The translations under genes were made by a program, and so were the position numbers. Shown here piece after piece: positions 34,582-44,815 of a stretch of DNA of 64,000 bases. Under the pieces are notes generated by a model. That model saw only the letters and a list, made by a program, of their open reading frames with translations. It searched no databases and was not told where the DNA came from. Origin of the DNA: Schoenoplectus triqueter (taxonomy: Eukaryota > Streptophyta > Magnoliopsida > Poales > Cyperaceae). Within the stretch, counting starts at the first letter, position 1. Every line of letters begins with the position of its first letter. The stretch lies in the NCBI GenBank assembly GCA_964058805.1, contig CAXKVV010000022.1, positions 806,001 through 870,000 of the forward strand, read 5' to 3'.

Positions 34582-35002
34582 GTACTGTGTTGTATCCGAG
34601 TGCGTTGGATAATTAAATTAGAATAAGACATGCACAGATGCACTTGTTAACTGTTACTGGAATACTTCATGGACTGGCGCTTCCCATTTTGTTTTTGAGA
34701 AACTTGGCATTGGCGCTTCCAATTTTGTTAAGGGGCCGATGGTTGGAAATTAAATTCGTATCAGTGGCCTGGAATGATTAAATATTTTGATTAATTTCAT
34801 TACCTGATTAAACATTTTGCAGCACAGCAGACTTCAGTTTTTACGGTTCATAATTTTGATCATAGGATGTCTTTTTTTTTGTTCGTCGCATTCGCCGTGA
34901 AATATTTTCAAAAAAAAAAAACTGAGTATCTTAACCACAAGAAAAGAATTGTTTTCATCCTCTCACATGTCCAGGCCAATTACTGGCTGGTCAACAGCAA
35001 TT
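34582..35002. repeat. Segmental duplication unit, copy 2, right part
   Basis: Continues the match to 27060-27490 (GAGTGCGTTGGATAATTAAA, GAGAAACTTGGCATTGGCGC, TTTTTACGGTTCATAA) after the hAT element. It ends near 34905. The last 100 bases are unassigned. Confidence 0.7.
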
Positions 35003-35384
35003 ATAAAAACAAATTCAGCAAAATATTAGAAGAAATAAAATGCAAACTATAAAGGACATATGGCATTTTTAGTTTCCGCCACTGCTAGCTTTTTCTAATT
35101 TCTTTTCACTGAGATGAGGAAAAAAAAATTAAACTTCAAGTTATGAAAGTTACCTAGTAAGAAGAGATCATTTCATTTCCCACCATATCTGTCATTAAAA
35201 ATACAAAATGTAACAGAAATTCAATGTCAGATCCTTTCATTGCTTTATAACCCAAAAAAAAAAAAGAATAGATCACAAGGATCTATCACTGGGCTAGGTT
35301 TCTGTTCAATTCTGATAACCTGTGCAAACCGTTGCGATATGTTTTAGTCCTCTTCAGCAGAAATTTTATGTTACTAAACTCAAC

Positions 35385-36420
35385 TCAACCTACAAGGCAA
35401 AGAGGACTCACAATAAAGCCAGACCCTACAACAGAGAGGGTTACAAGGGTAAATTCATACCTGAAATTTGTAAATGACCCAAAAGCCTTCTCAATTTGGT
35501 GTAACACACCTCCTTTTGGCAGGTTGCCCTCTTCAGGTTGCATCGATTCCCAAAAGAAGTTACACTCCAAACCTACAATTTTAAACAGAACAAATATGGT
35601 CAAAGTTTATCTGTCTTAAAAAGATCCTTCATGTGGTATAAGAGTTCACAATTACTTCCAGTCAGTTACCTAGAATTTAGAATAAAATTTTCATAATGTG
35701 TTATAGCAGGCTTTTCCCATGCGTGTGCACAAACAAAATAAGTGATATCTACCAGCTAACCCGTCAATGCTCATTCACAAAAACAATAACATATACCCAC
35801 TTAAGACTGTACAGGTACCACACAAACAGGAACAAAGATACATCAGTAAATGGATAAGAAGGATAAAAAGAGAAAAAGAAAAATGAACCAAAGAGAATGC
35901 CATTATTATAAGTGGCCTCAACCATATCCTCCAATGTGTGCCCATAAATGCATGAACTTTTTTTCTCTTTATATACAAGACATTTCATCGAGCACCTTCT
36001 AGACGATGAAATAGAGGTATTACTGGTTGGATAAAAGCAGGGAAAAGAAGCAAAACTCAACTGACCTTATTTCCTTTAGTAATTATATGATACTCAAATA
36101 CTCATATAGACAAAATCAATCAAATGACATCAAAAATAAAGTACTAAATACAACTAGCACATCGTCATTTCCAACAACAACACAAGCAGATAAACCCAAA
36201 AAATAAGAATGAATGATTTGAACAAAAATGGAGGCAAGTGTTTGTGTCAGATACCTGATAAGGTTTTACGAGGTTTACAACTCAATTTAAAGCGATTGGT
36301 TGAAACTTTCAACGAATTAGACGAAGCGACACCGCGACCACACAAGTTCGACGCCATTACGAGCTGAGAACCCATTATGGCCACAGGTGCTCGAAAAAAT
36401 GCCGATGAGGTTATAAGAGA
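35385..36420 (-). pseudogene. Plastid Fe-superoxide dismutase (FSD3-type) pseudogene, copy 1
   Basis: Exon 1 (about 36357-36257, minus) gives a chloroplast transit-type start MASNLCGRGVASSNSLKVS ending KTLSG at a GT donor. Further exons read GHTLEDMVEATYNNGIL (about 35945-35897) and FFWESMQPEEGNLPKGGVL then HQIEKAFGSFTNFR (about 35572-35464), matching the Fe-SOD core that normally contains NHDFFWESM and FGSFTNF. Fe-SOD removes superoxide in plastid nucleoids. Here the segment before FFWESM is one base short of the expected frame, its conserved His is lost, the sequence after YNNG is partly deleted, and the second exon and the C-terminal exons are absent. It is non-functional. The second copy retains more exons. 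Confidence 0.75.
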
Positions 36421-36606
36421 AAGGTGAAATGACAATATCTTCTCCCTATCAGTCTCTCAGACGGGTGAAAAAAAGTGAGATTTAAGATGGGATGATATGG
36501 CGAGGGATCCAACGGCTGAAACAAATTCTCGTGGAATATACGGAGGCCCCAGAGGAGGCGCTAGAGCTCATCCGGTTTTTCCTACCAGTATATCTGCGCA
36601 TCGTTA

Positions 36607-36658
36607 GTCCCACACGACCAAAACATGCACGGAGGAGGCGTTGGGGAGCTTATAAATA
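36607..36658 (+). promoter_or_regulatory. snRNA-type promoter: USE plus TATA, copy 1
   Basis: GTCCCACACGA at 36607-36617 agrees in its first eight bases with the plant upstream sequence element RTCCCACATCG. CTTATAAATAGG carries a TATA box at 36650-36658. The gap is 32 bp, closer to the spacing known for Pol II-type plant snRNA genes than to the roughly 24 bp of Pol III-type genes. Both elements and the gap are preserved in the copy at 44041-44092. Confidence 0.55.
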
Positions 36659-36660
36659 GG

Positions 36661-36805
36661 GATGTGAGGCTACACTACTCTCTGCACAGGGGCCTTTGCC
36701 TTCAAGAAAGCGCATGGCCTAGGTCAGTAGCCTCCATTGCACTTGGGAGGAAAGCTGGCCTATCACCTGCCCGATTGGCAGAGTGGACGGCGAAATTTAA
36801 TTTGG
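36661..36805 (+). ncRNA. Candidate structured ncRNA, possibly 5' domain of an RNase P/MRP-like RNA, copy 1
   Basis: Lies just downstream of the USE+TATA pair and has no protein-like content. GAGGCTAC (36666-36673) pairs with GTAGCCTC (36727-36734), enclosing a second imperfect stem (GGGGCC ... GGCCTAGG) with the loop CTTCAAGAAAG, like a P3-type domain. It is followed by GGGAGGAAAGC (36745-36755), which resembles conserved region I of nuclear RNase P and MRP RNAs, and then GGCAGAGTGGAC. Nearly identical in the copy at 44093-44235, with a few compensating or loop changes. The 3' half expected for such an RNA is not evident, because the GC-rich tandem repeat begins here. The true 5' end is unknown. 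The family assignment is inference. Confidence 0.35.
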
Positions 36806-37318
36806 GGGTGTGTGTGGGTCGGGGAGCAAGGCGCCCGACTTTGCCTGGGTGTGTGCGGTGTGCGTGGGCGGGTCCGGGCAGCAAGGCGCCCGGCCTTGCC
36901 TGGGGGTGTGCGTGGGCGGGTCCGGGCAGCAAGGCGCCCGGCCTTGCCTGGGGGTGTGCGGTGTGCGTGGGCGGGTCCGTGCAGCAAGGCGCCCGGCCTT
37001 GCCTGGGGTGTGGGTGCGTGGGCGGGTCCGGGCAGCAAGGCGCCCGACTTTGCCTGGGTGTGTGCGGTGTGCGTGGGCGGGTCCGGGCAGCAAGGCGCCC
37101 GGCCTTGCCTGGGGGTGTGCGTGGGCGGGTCCGGGCAGCAAGGCGCCCGGCCTTGCCTGGGGTGTGGGTGCGTGGGTGGGTCCGGGCAGCAAGGCGCCCG
37201 GCCTTGCCTGGGGTGTGCGTGCGTGGGTGGGTCCGGGCAGCAAGGCGCCCGGCCTTGCCTGGGGTGTGCGTGCGTGGGTCGATCCGGGCAGCGGCCTTGC
37301 CTGGGGGTGTGCGTGGAG
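36806..37318 (+). repeat. GC-rich minisatellite, copy 1 (about 10 units of 47-57 bp)
   Basis: The unit core is GGGCAGCAAGGCGCCCGG followed by CCTTGCCTGGGG, joined by variable GTGTGCGTGGGCGGGTCC-type spacers. CAAGGC and GCCTTG within each unit pair around GCCC, so every unit can form a GC hairpin. Nine units keep GCAAGGCGCCCG and a tenth is internally deleted. Long ORFs on both strands here are by-products of the repeat. Strong GC contrast with the AT-rich surroundings. Confidence 0.92.
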
Positions 37319-38300
37319 TGGAAAGATTACTCTTCTGCTGTTTCGTTTACCCTACGGATATGCACAATTGTTCGTCGTATAGTAATAGGATTTTTTTTTT
37401 AACTGCTTGATATCACATTTTCAATTAATAGTTTACAAACAAAATTGTTATGTTATTACTTGATTCATATTAACGCGATAAAAAATAACTAAATTTTGTA
37501 ATAAAAGAACAATTGTGCATATCCGTAGGGTAATTAATTGTAATTAATTAGAAATATACTTGTTGTAGAAGAAGACTCTTTTATTTAAATATAAAAATAT
37601 TATAAAAAATACACATTGATCTAATTAATATTAAATTATGAATTCATCAAATTATAGAGAAAACCTAATAAATATCAGATTTAATCTTGGATGAGTTTTT
37701 CTACACAATATGAGTCAATAATTCATAGTGTTTATGATAAGAAAAGTAAATTATTTCAGCATATATTATCATCATTAATTTCTTATCAAACATGTGCAAA
37801 ATTGCTAATATAAATAGAAAGATATTGAGTATTCTAATTTGTAAATCATGTGTATAAATGAAAATAATAGTATAAATCGGAAAGAAATGAAGATAAAGAA
37901 GGAATCAATGGACGCGATTATATACGTTCGATCAACCAAAAATAGATATTATCCGTCTAATTGAGAGATAAAATTGATATAATAAAAATATATCATGACA
38001 AAAAATGACCATTTAATTCTTAACTACTTTATATAATAGTATAGATTTTTCTTCTCATGTTTTTTTTTTAAAATAAATGCTTGATAAAATCATTTGCCAT
38101 ACTTCTTAAGAAAATATTTGACATATAACTCCATAAATATATTATTTGAAATTATTTGGAATATTTGACATATAACTCCATAAATATATTATTTGGAAGA
38201 AATTATTTGACACATAACTCCATAAATATATTAAGTATATAAAAGAAATTGACATGTAACTCTGCAAACGAATCGAACTAAATGAATAAAAACTAAACTC
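37319..38300. other. AT-rich tail of duplicated unit, copy 1
   Basis: Shared with 44830-45672 and, inverted, with 28490-29390. Begins with CTTCTGCTGTTTCGTTTACCC and continues through TTTTCAATTAATAGTTTACA. A second, inverted ATATCCGTAGGGTAA (about 37520) faces TACCCTACGGATATGCAC (37350). No gene. Confidence 0.7.
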
Positions 38301-39999
38301 GAACTCGAATTAAATCAAATTCGAACTCAATTATCTTAATTAGAGCTAAAATAATTAATATTTTATTAATTTTATAATAGAATAATTATATTATTACATA
38401 TATGTTGATTAAAATATTGATTCGAGGTCCTAACTCCACGGACCATGGGCAGGCAGGGGACTTACAAAATTTATATCTCAATTGACGTGGCGGGATAAAA
38501 AATTTACTAGTAATTTGTAGGAAGAAATTTTGACCTTTTAATTATATATTCTTTTATTTCATAATTTTTCCATTGAATGAAGACCCATAAATATTTTGTA
38601 TATACGTCATTTTAAATAGAGACAATCAAAATCTATTTTAATGATATTTTAGTTTGATAAATTATTAAAATAATTTTATACGAGTTCTACTACCAAATTA
38701 ATAATTGAATATTTGATACTATATAGTAGTAGTATCAATGAAACGAAATATAATATGTTAAAAAATAATTAATTACCCCAATATGACTCAGTTCCGAAGT
38801 CCGAACAGTGCTTGAAACAAACTATATGTACATAAAATACACAAAATAATCATGCACAACTATTACCTATTTACCTCTGATTTCATTTGTTTTTATACTG
38901 GATAAAGTTAAATACATGAAATGAATAAACATAGTAAGCTATAATTGTTTAGTTTAGTGTATTTGTTTTGTCACACTTGATTTGCTACAAGAAGAACTCT
39001 AAAAAGTATGAAATTTAATATGTATATATTTCTCATAAAAAATAAAATCAATGATTTAATTAAAAATTACACATTTGAATGCAATATTTTCAAATTATAA
39101 ACAAAAAAGAGTTTTTGAAAGTTTTTTCGCACAGAAGAACTTGTGACGTTTGAAATACTCCCTTGTTATAATAATATTTAACTGTACACATACCATAATA
39201 ATGCAGATTTGCAAACACAAAGGTTACTTGAAATCATGTGGATTTACGAACAGGTGTAGGTGCAGGTGGTACGTACAGGTGTAGTTCACAAGCTCTAAAA
39301 CTGGGGCTAAAGGGAATTGTATATAGAAACTGTATCAAACTAAGGTCATTAAAAGCAAATTTGGAGAGATGAAGGTGAAGGGAAATAAGAAGAGGAAGGT
39401 GGGGACAACAAGCGAAATGAAGTGATTGTTGCGGCTCTGATAAGTGAAGGTTAGTAGGTTACTTATGAGGGGTTGAAAGGTTGTGAGTGGCGTCCATATC
39501 TGCTGTTATACAAAAGCGAAAGCAGGTTCCTGTTCAAAATTGAATGACCTGGATCACTGGTACATCACTCCATTTTGACTTCTTGTGTTGCCCGTGCTTG
39601 CCCTAATTTAATGGGACTGAGCTTTCAGATTCTTCTCTTCTATTTGTGATAATTTTTTAACTGAAAGTAAAGTTTGGGTTTTAATGTAATCCAGAAATTT
39701 TTTCATCCCTGAAAAGATAGGTAGTTTTTTCGAATGAAGTTTGGTATGCTAGATCTAATTTGCTCAAATAATGCTCGACTAATTGCTAACGGGTAGCATC
39801 CTTTTGGCCAGACAAGGAAGGAATAGATTTTAAAAAAAAAATCTGGATAAAAGAGGCGGTCACTAATAAATAATTGATCATTTTAGATCTACCGTTAAAT
39901 AAAATAGACGGTGGAGATCAACGATAATACGTTGTTGTTATCTATTTAGAACAACACCAGATGCTATGAATTAATGGTCTATTTAGAATAACACATGTT
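38301..39999. other. Intergenic, nothing recognised
   Basis: AT-rich. Tandem-like ATTTGACATATAACTCCATAAAT segments lie at about 38108-38230 at the edge of the duplicated tail. No supported ORF or RNA. Confidence 0.6.
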
Positions 40000-40345
40000 T
40001 CGCATATGCGGTCCGTTTATGTTTGTGCAGTGCGTTGCCGTATATATAAGAGTATGTATCCGTATATTCAACAATATGCATTATTTTTTAAAATGTTTAT
40101 CGTATTAATCTTATAAAATTAATTATATTAAATTTTTCATGCAAAATATTCAAAATTATATTAATATCTTATTATATTTTCTTATTTTACATTAAAATTC
40201 TTCAAAAATAAATTATCAATTCAAATATTATAAAAATAAAATTTTCAAAATACATATCCGTATATATAATATGCATCCGTATGTTATATATACGCTATGC
40301 AGTGATCAGCCGCACATATATTAAAATCCGCATTTTAAAATCTTG
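40000..40345 (-). repeat. Dispersed AT-rich repeat, copy 2
   Basis: Reverse complement of the repeat at 5480-5810. Starts near CATATGCGGTCCG and ends near CGCACATATATTAAAATCCG. No coding capacity; class unknown. Confidence 0.5.
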
Positions 40346-41275
40346 ATTCTGACTTCGAAAGTGAGTCCTATTGTGGTAATTAATTATTTTGAAACACATT
40401 ATATTCAATTATTATTTGGTGATACGTGTGTCCCGAAAAAGAATTAAAGAATCGACATTTCTCCTCTTTCTGAAAAGGAAGATGCAGCGGCAGTACAAGT
40501 GTACAACGTTTCTTATCCTTTCATTGCAAACATGAAACACCCGCCACCAAATCGAGTCTCTCTCTAAATTGGTTCCAACTTTATTAAATTTTGAAGCATC
40601 TTTATTCGGTTACTTGCATTTTTTATACCAAAGGAAATGAACTAAACCCCAGTGAGGTGTACTCCTTTCGTCTAATCACAGTCGGCCGGAAGGCAGATTA
40701 ATTCTTACACACAACACAACACTTCTTGGCCTCTCTTCGTCGCACACGGCATCTCTCAACCCAACGACAACCCGATAATCATCGTCCCTGTCACAAACAA
40801 CCTTCCAGGGGAACAACTTGTGGCATCTCTCAACCCAACGACAACCCATCGATCCATTGCCTCCTACTATATATGAGAATACAACATATATATATATATA
40901 TATATAACTTAGTTACCGGGAGGAGACTGACATCTTCAGGTTCAAGATTAGGTACAACTTGTGCCAGATTTTGTGGTTTCCACTTTCAACTATGGGTATT
41001 CATGCCCGTCTCTTAGAACGGTGAGCCCAGGCCATTGCATCTCTTTCGGTGTACATAACATCCTTTTCACATAGACACACATATTATTGGTCCTTAAGGT
41101 GAGCCCAGTGCCAGCACAACAGCATTAGTAGGGGATGCTGGTCAAAGCTACTACCGGTTTCCTACAACAGTTAGCAAATGTAGAGTTATTTTAGTTCATT
41201 AAAATTCAAAGGAAAATACACTTACCTTGTTCAAGTAATTCAGGAAAAAAAAAAGATTCTGAACTAGCAAAATTT
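40346..41275. other. Intergenic with a short internal duplication
   Basis: GGCATCTCTCAACCCAACGA followed by CAACCC occurs twice (about 40749 and 40831). A TA run lies at about 40888-40907. A 96-codon ORF (40726-41016) is built largely on that duplication and has no recognisable domain. Confidence 0.5.
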
Positions 41276-43869
41276 TCATGCAACTGGAACTTTAGGTTCA
41301 CCAAGAATAACAAAGGCCTCGGCTCGCATCATGACATAATTCCATGAAACTAGATTGCCAAAAAAGTTGTTCACATGTGCAGATCTATCATCCTGCTCAA
41401 CATAGAAAATGATCAGGCAATGCTTATTATTACTTGACAGTATGTGAAAAAATTCATGTTTGGTTCTATGTTTCATAAACCCTCCAAGGGGCCTTTTCAA
41501 GTAATTCACAAAAAATTTAAGCAATTGCCATTACATGCACTCTATAGGAAACCTCACATAAACTCCAATATAATAGGAAGCTAGACTTTTTTTGAAGTAG
41601 AATAGGAAGCTAGACTTAATTTGAAAAAAACTGTAAGTTTAATGCAAAAGTGCACCTGCGAGCTTTGCCCTTATTTTCTTTCCATCTTTGATAACTTAAG
41701 CAGAATCAGGAAGGTTAATATTTTCTACTACCTTGTAGTCCAGATAATATGCATGCTGGAAAAAAGGGGAAACAAGAGTCGATATTTGCTAATAAAAACA
41801 AATTCAGCAAAATATTAGAAGAAATAAAATGCAAACCATAAAGGACATATGGCATTTTTAGTTTCCGCCACTGCTAGCTTTTTCTAATTTCTTTTCACTG
41901 AGATGAGGAAAAAAAAAATTAAACTTCAAGTTATGAAATTTACCTAGTAAGAAGAGATCATTTCATTTCCCACCATATCTGTCATTAAAAATACAAAATG
42001 TAACAGAAATTCAATGTCAGATCCTTTCCTTGCTTTATAACCCAAAAAAAAAAAAGAATAGGTCACAAGGATCTATCACTGGGCTAGGTTTGCTGTTCAA
42101 TTCTGATAACCTGTGAAAACCGTTGCGATATGTTTTAGTCCTCTTCAGCAGAAATTTTATGTTACTAAACTCAACTCAACCTACAAGGCAAAGAGGACTC
42201 ACAATAAAGCCAGACCCTACAACAGAGAGGGTTACAAGGGTAAATTCATACCTGAAATTTGTAAAAGACCCAAAAGCCTTCTCAATTTGGTGTAACACAC
42301 CTCCTTTTGGCAGGCTGCCCTCTTCAGGTTGCATCGATTCCCAAAAGAAGTTACACTCCAAACCTACAATTTTAAACAGAACAAATATGGTCAAAGTTTA
42401 TCTGTCTTAAAAAGATCCTTCATGTGGTATAAGAGTTCACAATTACTTCCTGTCAGTTACATAGAATTTAGAATAAAATTTTCAGAATGTGTTATAGCAG
42501 GCTATTCCCATGCGTGTGCACAAACAAAATAAGTGATGTCTACCAGCTAACCCGTCAATGCTCATTCACAAAAACAATAACATATGCCCAATTAAGACTG
42601 TACAGGTACCACACAAACAGGAACAAAGATACATCAGTAAATGGACAAGAAGGATAAAAAAAGAAAAAGAAAAATGAACCAAAGAGGCTTCATTAAATTC
42701 AATCAAGAGAATGCCATTATTATAAGTGGCCTCAACCATATCCTCCAATGTGTGCCCATAAAACAGGCTAGTTTTTAAAAGCTTGTTCTGTCTTTCAATA
42801 TGCTCATTATGATGCTTTCCTCAGTGAATCTCCACTGTTCTCTTACTTGTAAGGCTCCAAGGTATCCTAACCCAAAATTACAACCAAATTAACAATAAGT
42901 ATATCAATATACTAATAGTTGAACAGATACCCTTGCAAATCATTAAAAATGACACGATAATATAAATGTTCACCTAGATGGACAACGACCTGACCCAGCA
43001 CAACAGTTAAAGAAGTCTTCAGTTCATGTTTCTAATGGTATTATGATATTTCCTACATTATTTTAGTGAGCAATAAATATGTTTAAAGGTGGTATATGTC
43101 CAAGCTCAAATATAACACATAATAACCTTAAATTCAAAGAAATGCAAGGAGATTTTGAACTCACAAGTTCATATGGGGGCATTGGGGGGTGTAGTGTGGC
43201 CATAATAAGCTCCAATTTTACAAGCATTTTACTAGAGAGAAAATAGGAAGAATCCAATTTAGTTCAGTACAAGAAAAAACCAACCAGAGAAGAAAACTTC
43301 TACTTTGATTTTGTACAAATTTACTGGTTTGTCATATAGCGACTAAAACGGTCCTCGAAACAACACATTGTAACAGTAAATGCATGAACTTTTTTCCTCT
43401 TTGTATACAAGACATTTCATCGAGCACTTTCTAGACGATGAAATAGAGGTATTACTGGTTGGATAAAAGCAGGGAAAAGAAGCAAAACTCAACTGAGCTT
43501 ATTTCCTTTAGTAATTATATATGATACTTAAATACTCATATAGACAAAATCAATCAAATCACATCAAAAATAAAGTACCAAATACAACTAGCACATCGTC
43601 ATTTCCAACAACAACACAAGCAGATAAACCCAAAAAATAAGAATGAATGATTTGAACAAAAATGGAGGCAAGTGTTTGTGTCAGATACCTGATAAGGTTT
43701 TACGAGGTTTACAACTCAATTTAAAGCGATTGGTTGAAACTTTCAAAGAATTAGACGATGCGACACCGCGACCACACAAGTTCGAGGCCATTACGAGCTG
43801 AGAACCCAATACGGCCACAGGTGCTCGGAAAAATGCCGATGAGGTTATGAGAGAAAGGTGAAATGACAA
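41276..43869 (-). pseudogene. Plastid Fe-superoxide dismutase (FSD3-type) pseudogene, copy 2
   Basis: More complete than copy 1. Exon 1 (about 43791-43691) gives the same transit-type start MASNLCGRGVASSNSLKVS. A second exon near 43225-43140 reads KIGAYYGHTTPP and then, one frame over, PPYELVS, where Fe-SOD normally continues unbroken. Later exons give GHTLEDMVEATYNNG then ILLIEFNEAS (about 42757-42690), FFWESMQPEEGSLPKGGVL and HQIEKAFGSFTNFR (about 42363-42255), and the final exon DDRSAHVNNFFGNLVSWNYV then MMRAEAFVILGEPKVPVA with a stop (41393-41276). The exons expected to carry FGSGWVWL and the metal-binding DVWEH were not found between 41400 and 42250. Frameshifts, the loss of NH before FFWESM and missing exons make it a pseudogene of an FSD3-like plastid SOD. 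Confidence 0.8.
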
Positions 43870-44040
43870 TATCTTCTCCCCATCAGTCTTTCAGACGGGT
43901 GAAAAAAAGTGAGATTTAAGATGGGATGATATGGCGAGGGATCCGACGGCTGAAACAAATTCTCGTGGAATATACGGAGGCCCAAGAGGAGTCGCTAGAG
44001 CTCATCCGGTTTTTCCTATCAGTATATCTGCGCATCGTTA

Positions 44041-44092
44041 GTCCCACACAACCAAAACTTGCACGGAGGAGGCGTTGGGGAGCTTATAAAAA
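44041..44092 (+). promoter_or_regulatory. snRNA-type promoter: USE plus TATA, copy 2
   Basis: GTCCCACACAA (44041-44051) and TTATAAAAA (44084-44092), with the same 32-bp gap as in copy 1. The USE core GTCCCACA is unchanged. The TATA box differs by one base. Confidence 0.5.
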
Positions 44093-44235
44093 GGGATGTG
44101 AGGCTACACTACTCTCTGCACGGGGCCTTTGCCTTCAAGAAAGCGCATGGCCTAGGTCAGTAGCCTCCATTGCACTTGGGAGGAAAGCTGGCCTATCACC
44201 TGCCCGAGTGGCAGAGTGGACGGCGAAATTTTATT
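44093..44235 (+). ncRNA. Candidate structured ncRNA, possibly RNase P/MRP-like 5' domain, copy 2
   Basis: Nearly the same sequence as 36661-36805. The stem GAGGCTAC (44100-44107) with GTAGCCTC (44160-44167), the loop CTTCAAGAAAG, the GGGAGGAAAGC block (about 44178-44188) and GGCAGAGTGGACGG are all kept. It runs into the GC-rich tandem repeat at 44236. Family assignment is inference. Confidence 0.35.
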
Positions 44236-44815
44236 TGGGGCTGTGTGTGGGTCGGGCAGCAAGGCGCCCGACTTTGCCTGGGGGTGTGCGTGGGCGGGTC
44301 TGGGCAGCAAGGCGCCCGGCTTTGCCTGGGTGTGTGCGGTGTGCGTGGGCGGTTCCGGGCAGCAAGGCGCCCGGCCTTGCCTGTGGGTGTGCGGTGTGTG
44401 TGGGCGGGTCCGGGCAGCAAGGCGCCCGGCCTTGCCTGGTGGTGTGGGGGTGTGGGGTGTGCGGTGTGCGTGGGCGGGTTCGGGCAGCAAGGCGCCCGGC
44501 TTTGCCTGGCGGTGTGCGTGGGTGGGTCGGGCAGGAAGGCGCCCGGCTTTGCCTGGGGGTGTGTGTGGGCGGGTCTGGGCAGTAAGGCGCCCGGCCTTGC
44601 CTGGGGTGTGTGTGCGTGGGTGGGTCCGGGCAGCAAGGCGCCCGGCCTTGCCTGGGGTGTGCGTGCGTGGGTGGGTCCTGGCAGCAAGGCGCCTGGCCTT
44701 GCCTGGGGTGTGCTTGCGTGGGTGGGTCCGGGCAGCAAAGCGCCCGGCCTTGCCTAGGAGGTGTGCGTGGGTGGGTCCGGGTAGCAAGACGTCAGCCTTG
44801 TCTTGCTGGATGTTG
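44236..44815 (+). repeat. GC-rich minisatellite, copy 2 (about 11 units)
   Basis: Same hairpin-forming unit as at 36806-37318, with more divergence between units (GGAAGGCGCCCGG, GTAAGGCGCCCGG, GCAAAGCGCCCGG, GCAAGACGTC variants). The last unit leads into GGATGTTGAGTTGGGTGTG and ACTACGGAGCGAATGG, which also follow the inverted third copy at 29 kb. Confidence 0.92.

Larger units (their letters stand above)
35003..38300. repeat. Segmental duplication of the FSD3-pseudogene/ncRNA unit, copy 1
   Basis: Aligns in order with 41793-45672, starting at AACAAATTCAGCAAAATATT and ending near ATGTAACTCTGCAAACG. Relative to the other copy it has lost about 620 bp near 35950 (equivalent to 42758-43380) and about 20 bp near 35895, and its GC-rich repeat array differs in unit number. 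Confidence 0.88.

Noticed and set aside
36763..36792. tRNA-like string GGCAGAGTGGACGG considered as a tRNA gene
   Set aside because: No acceptor stem, anticodon arm or B-box in the right positions.
36607..37400. Plant telomerase RNA as an alternative for the USE+TATA ncRNA
   Set aside because: I found no telomere template (CTAAACCCTA-type) downstream of either promoter copy. TTTACCCTACGG at about 37346 does not fit.
36625..37410. Long overlapping ORFs on both strands (up to 261 codons) in the GC-rich region
   Set aside because: They arise because the tandem repeat lacks stops. The translations are simple repeats (GSGQQGARPCLG-like) with no domain, and they occur in all frames.
40726..41016. 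96-codon ORF
   Set aside because: Built on a short internal duplication and a TA run; no homology or splice context that I recognise.
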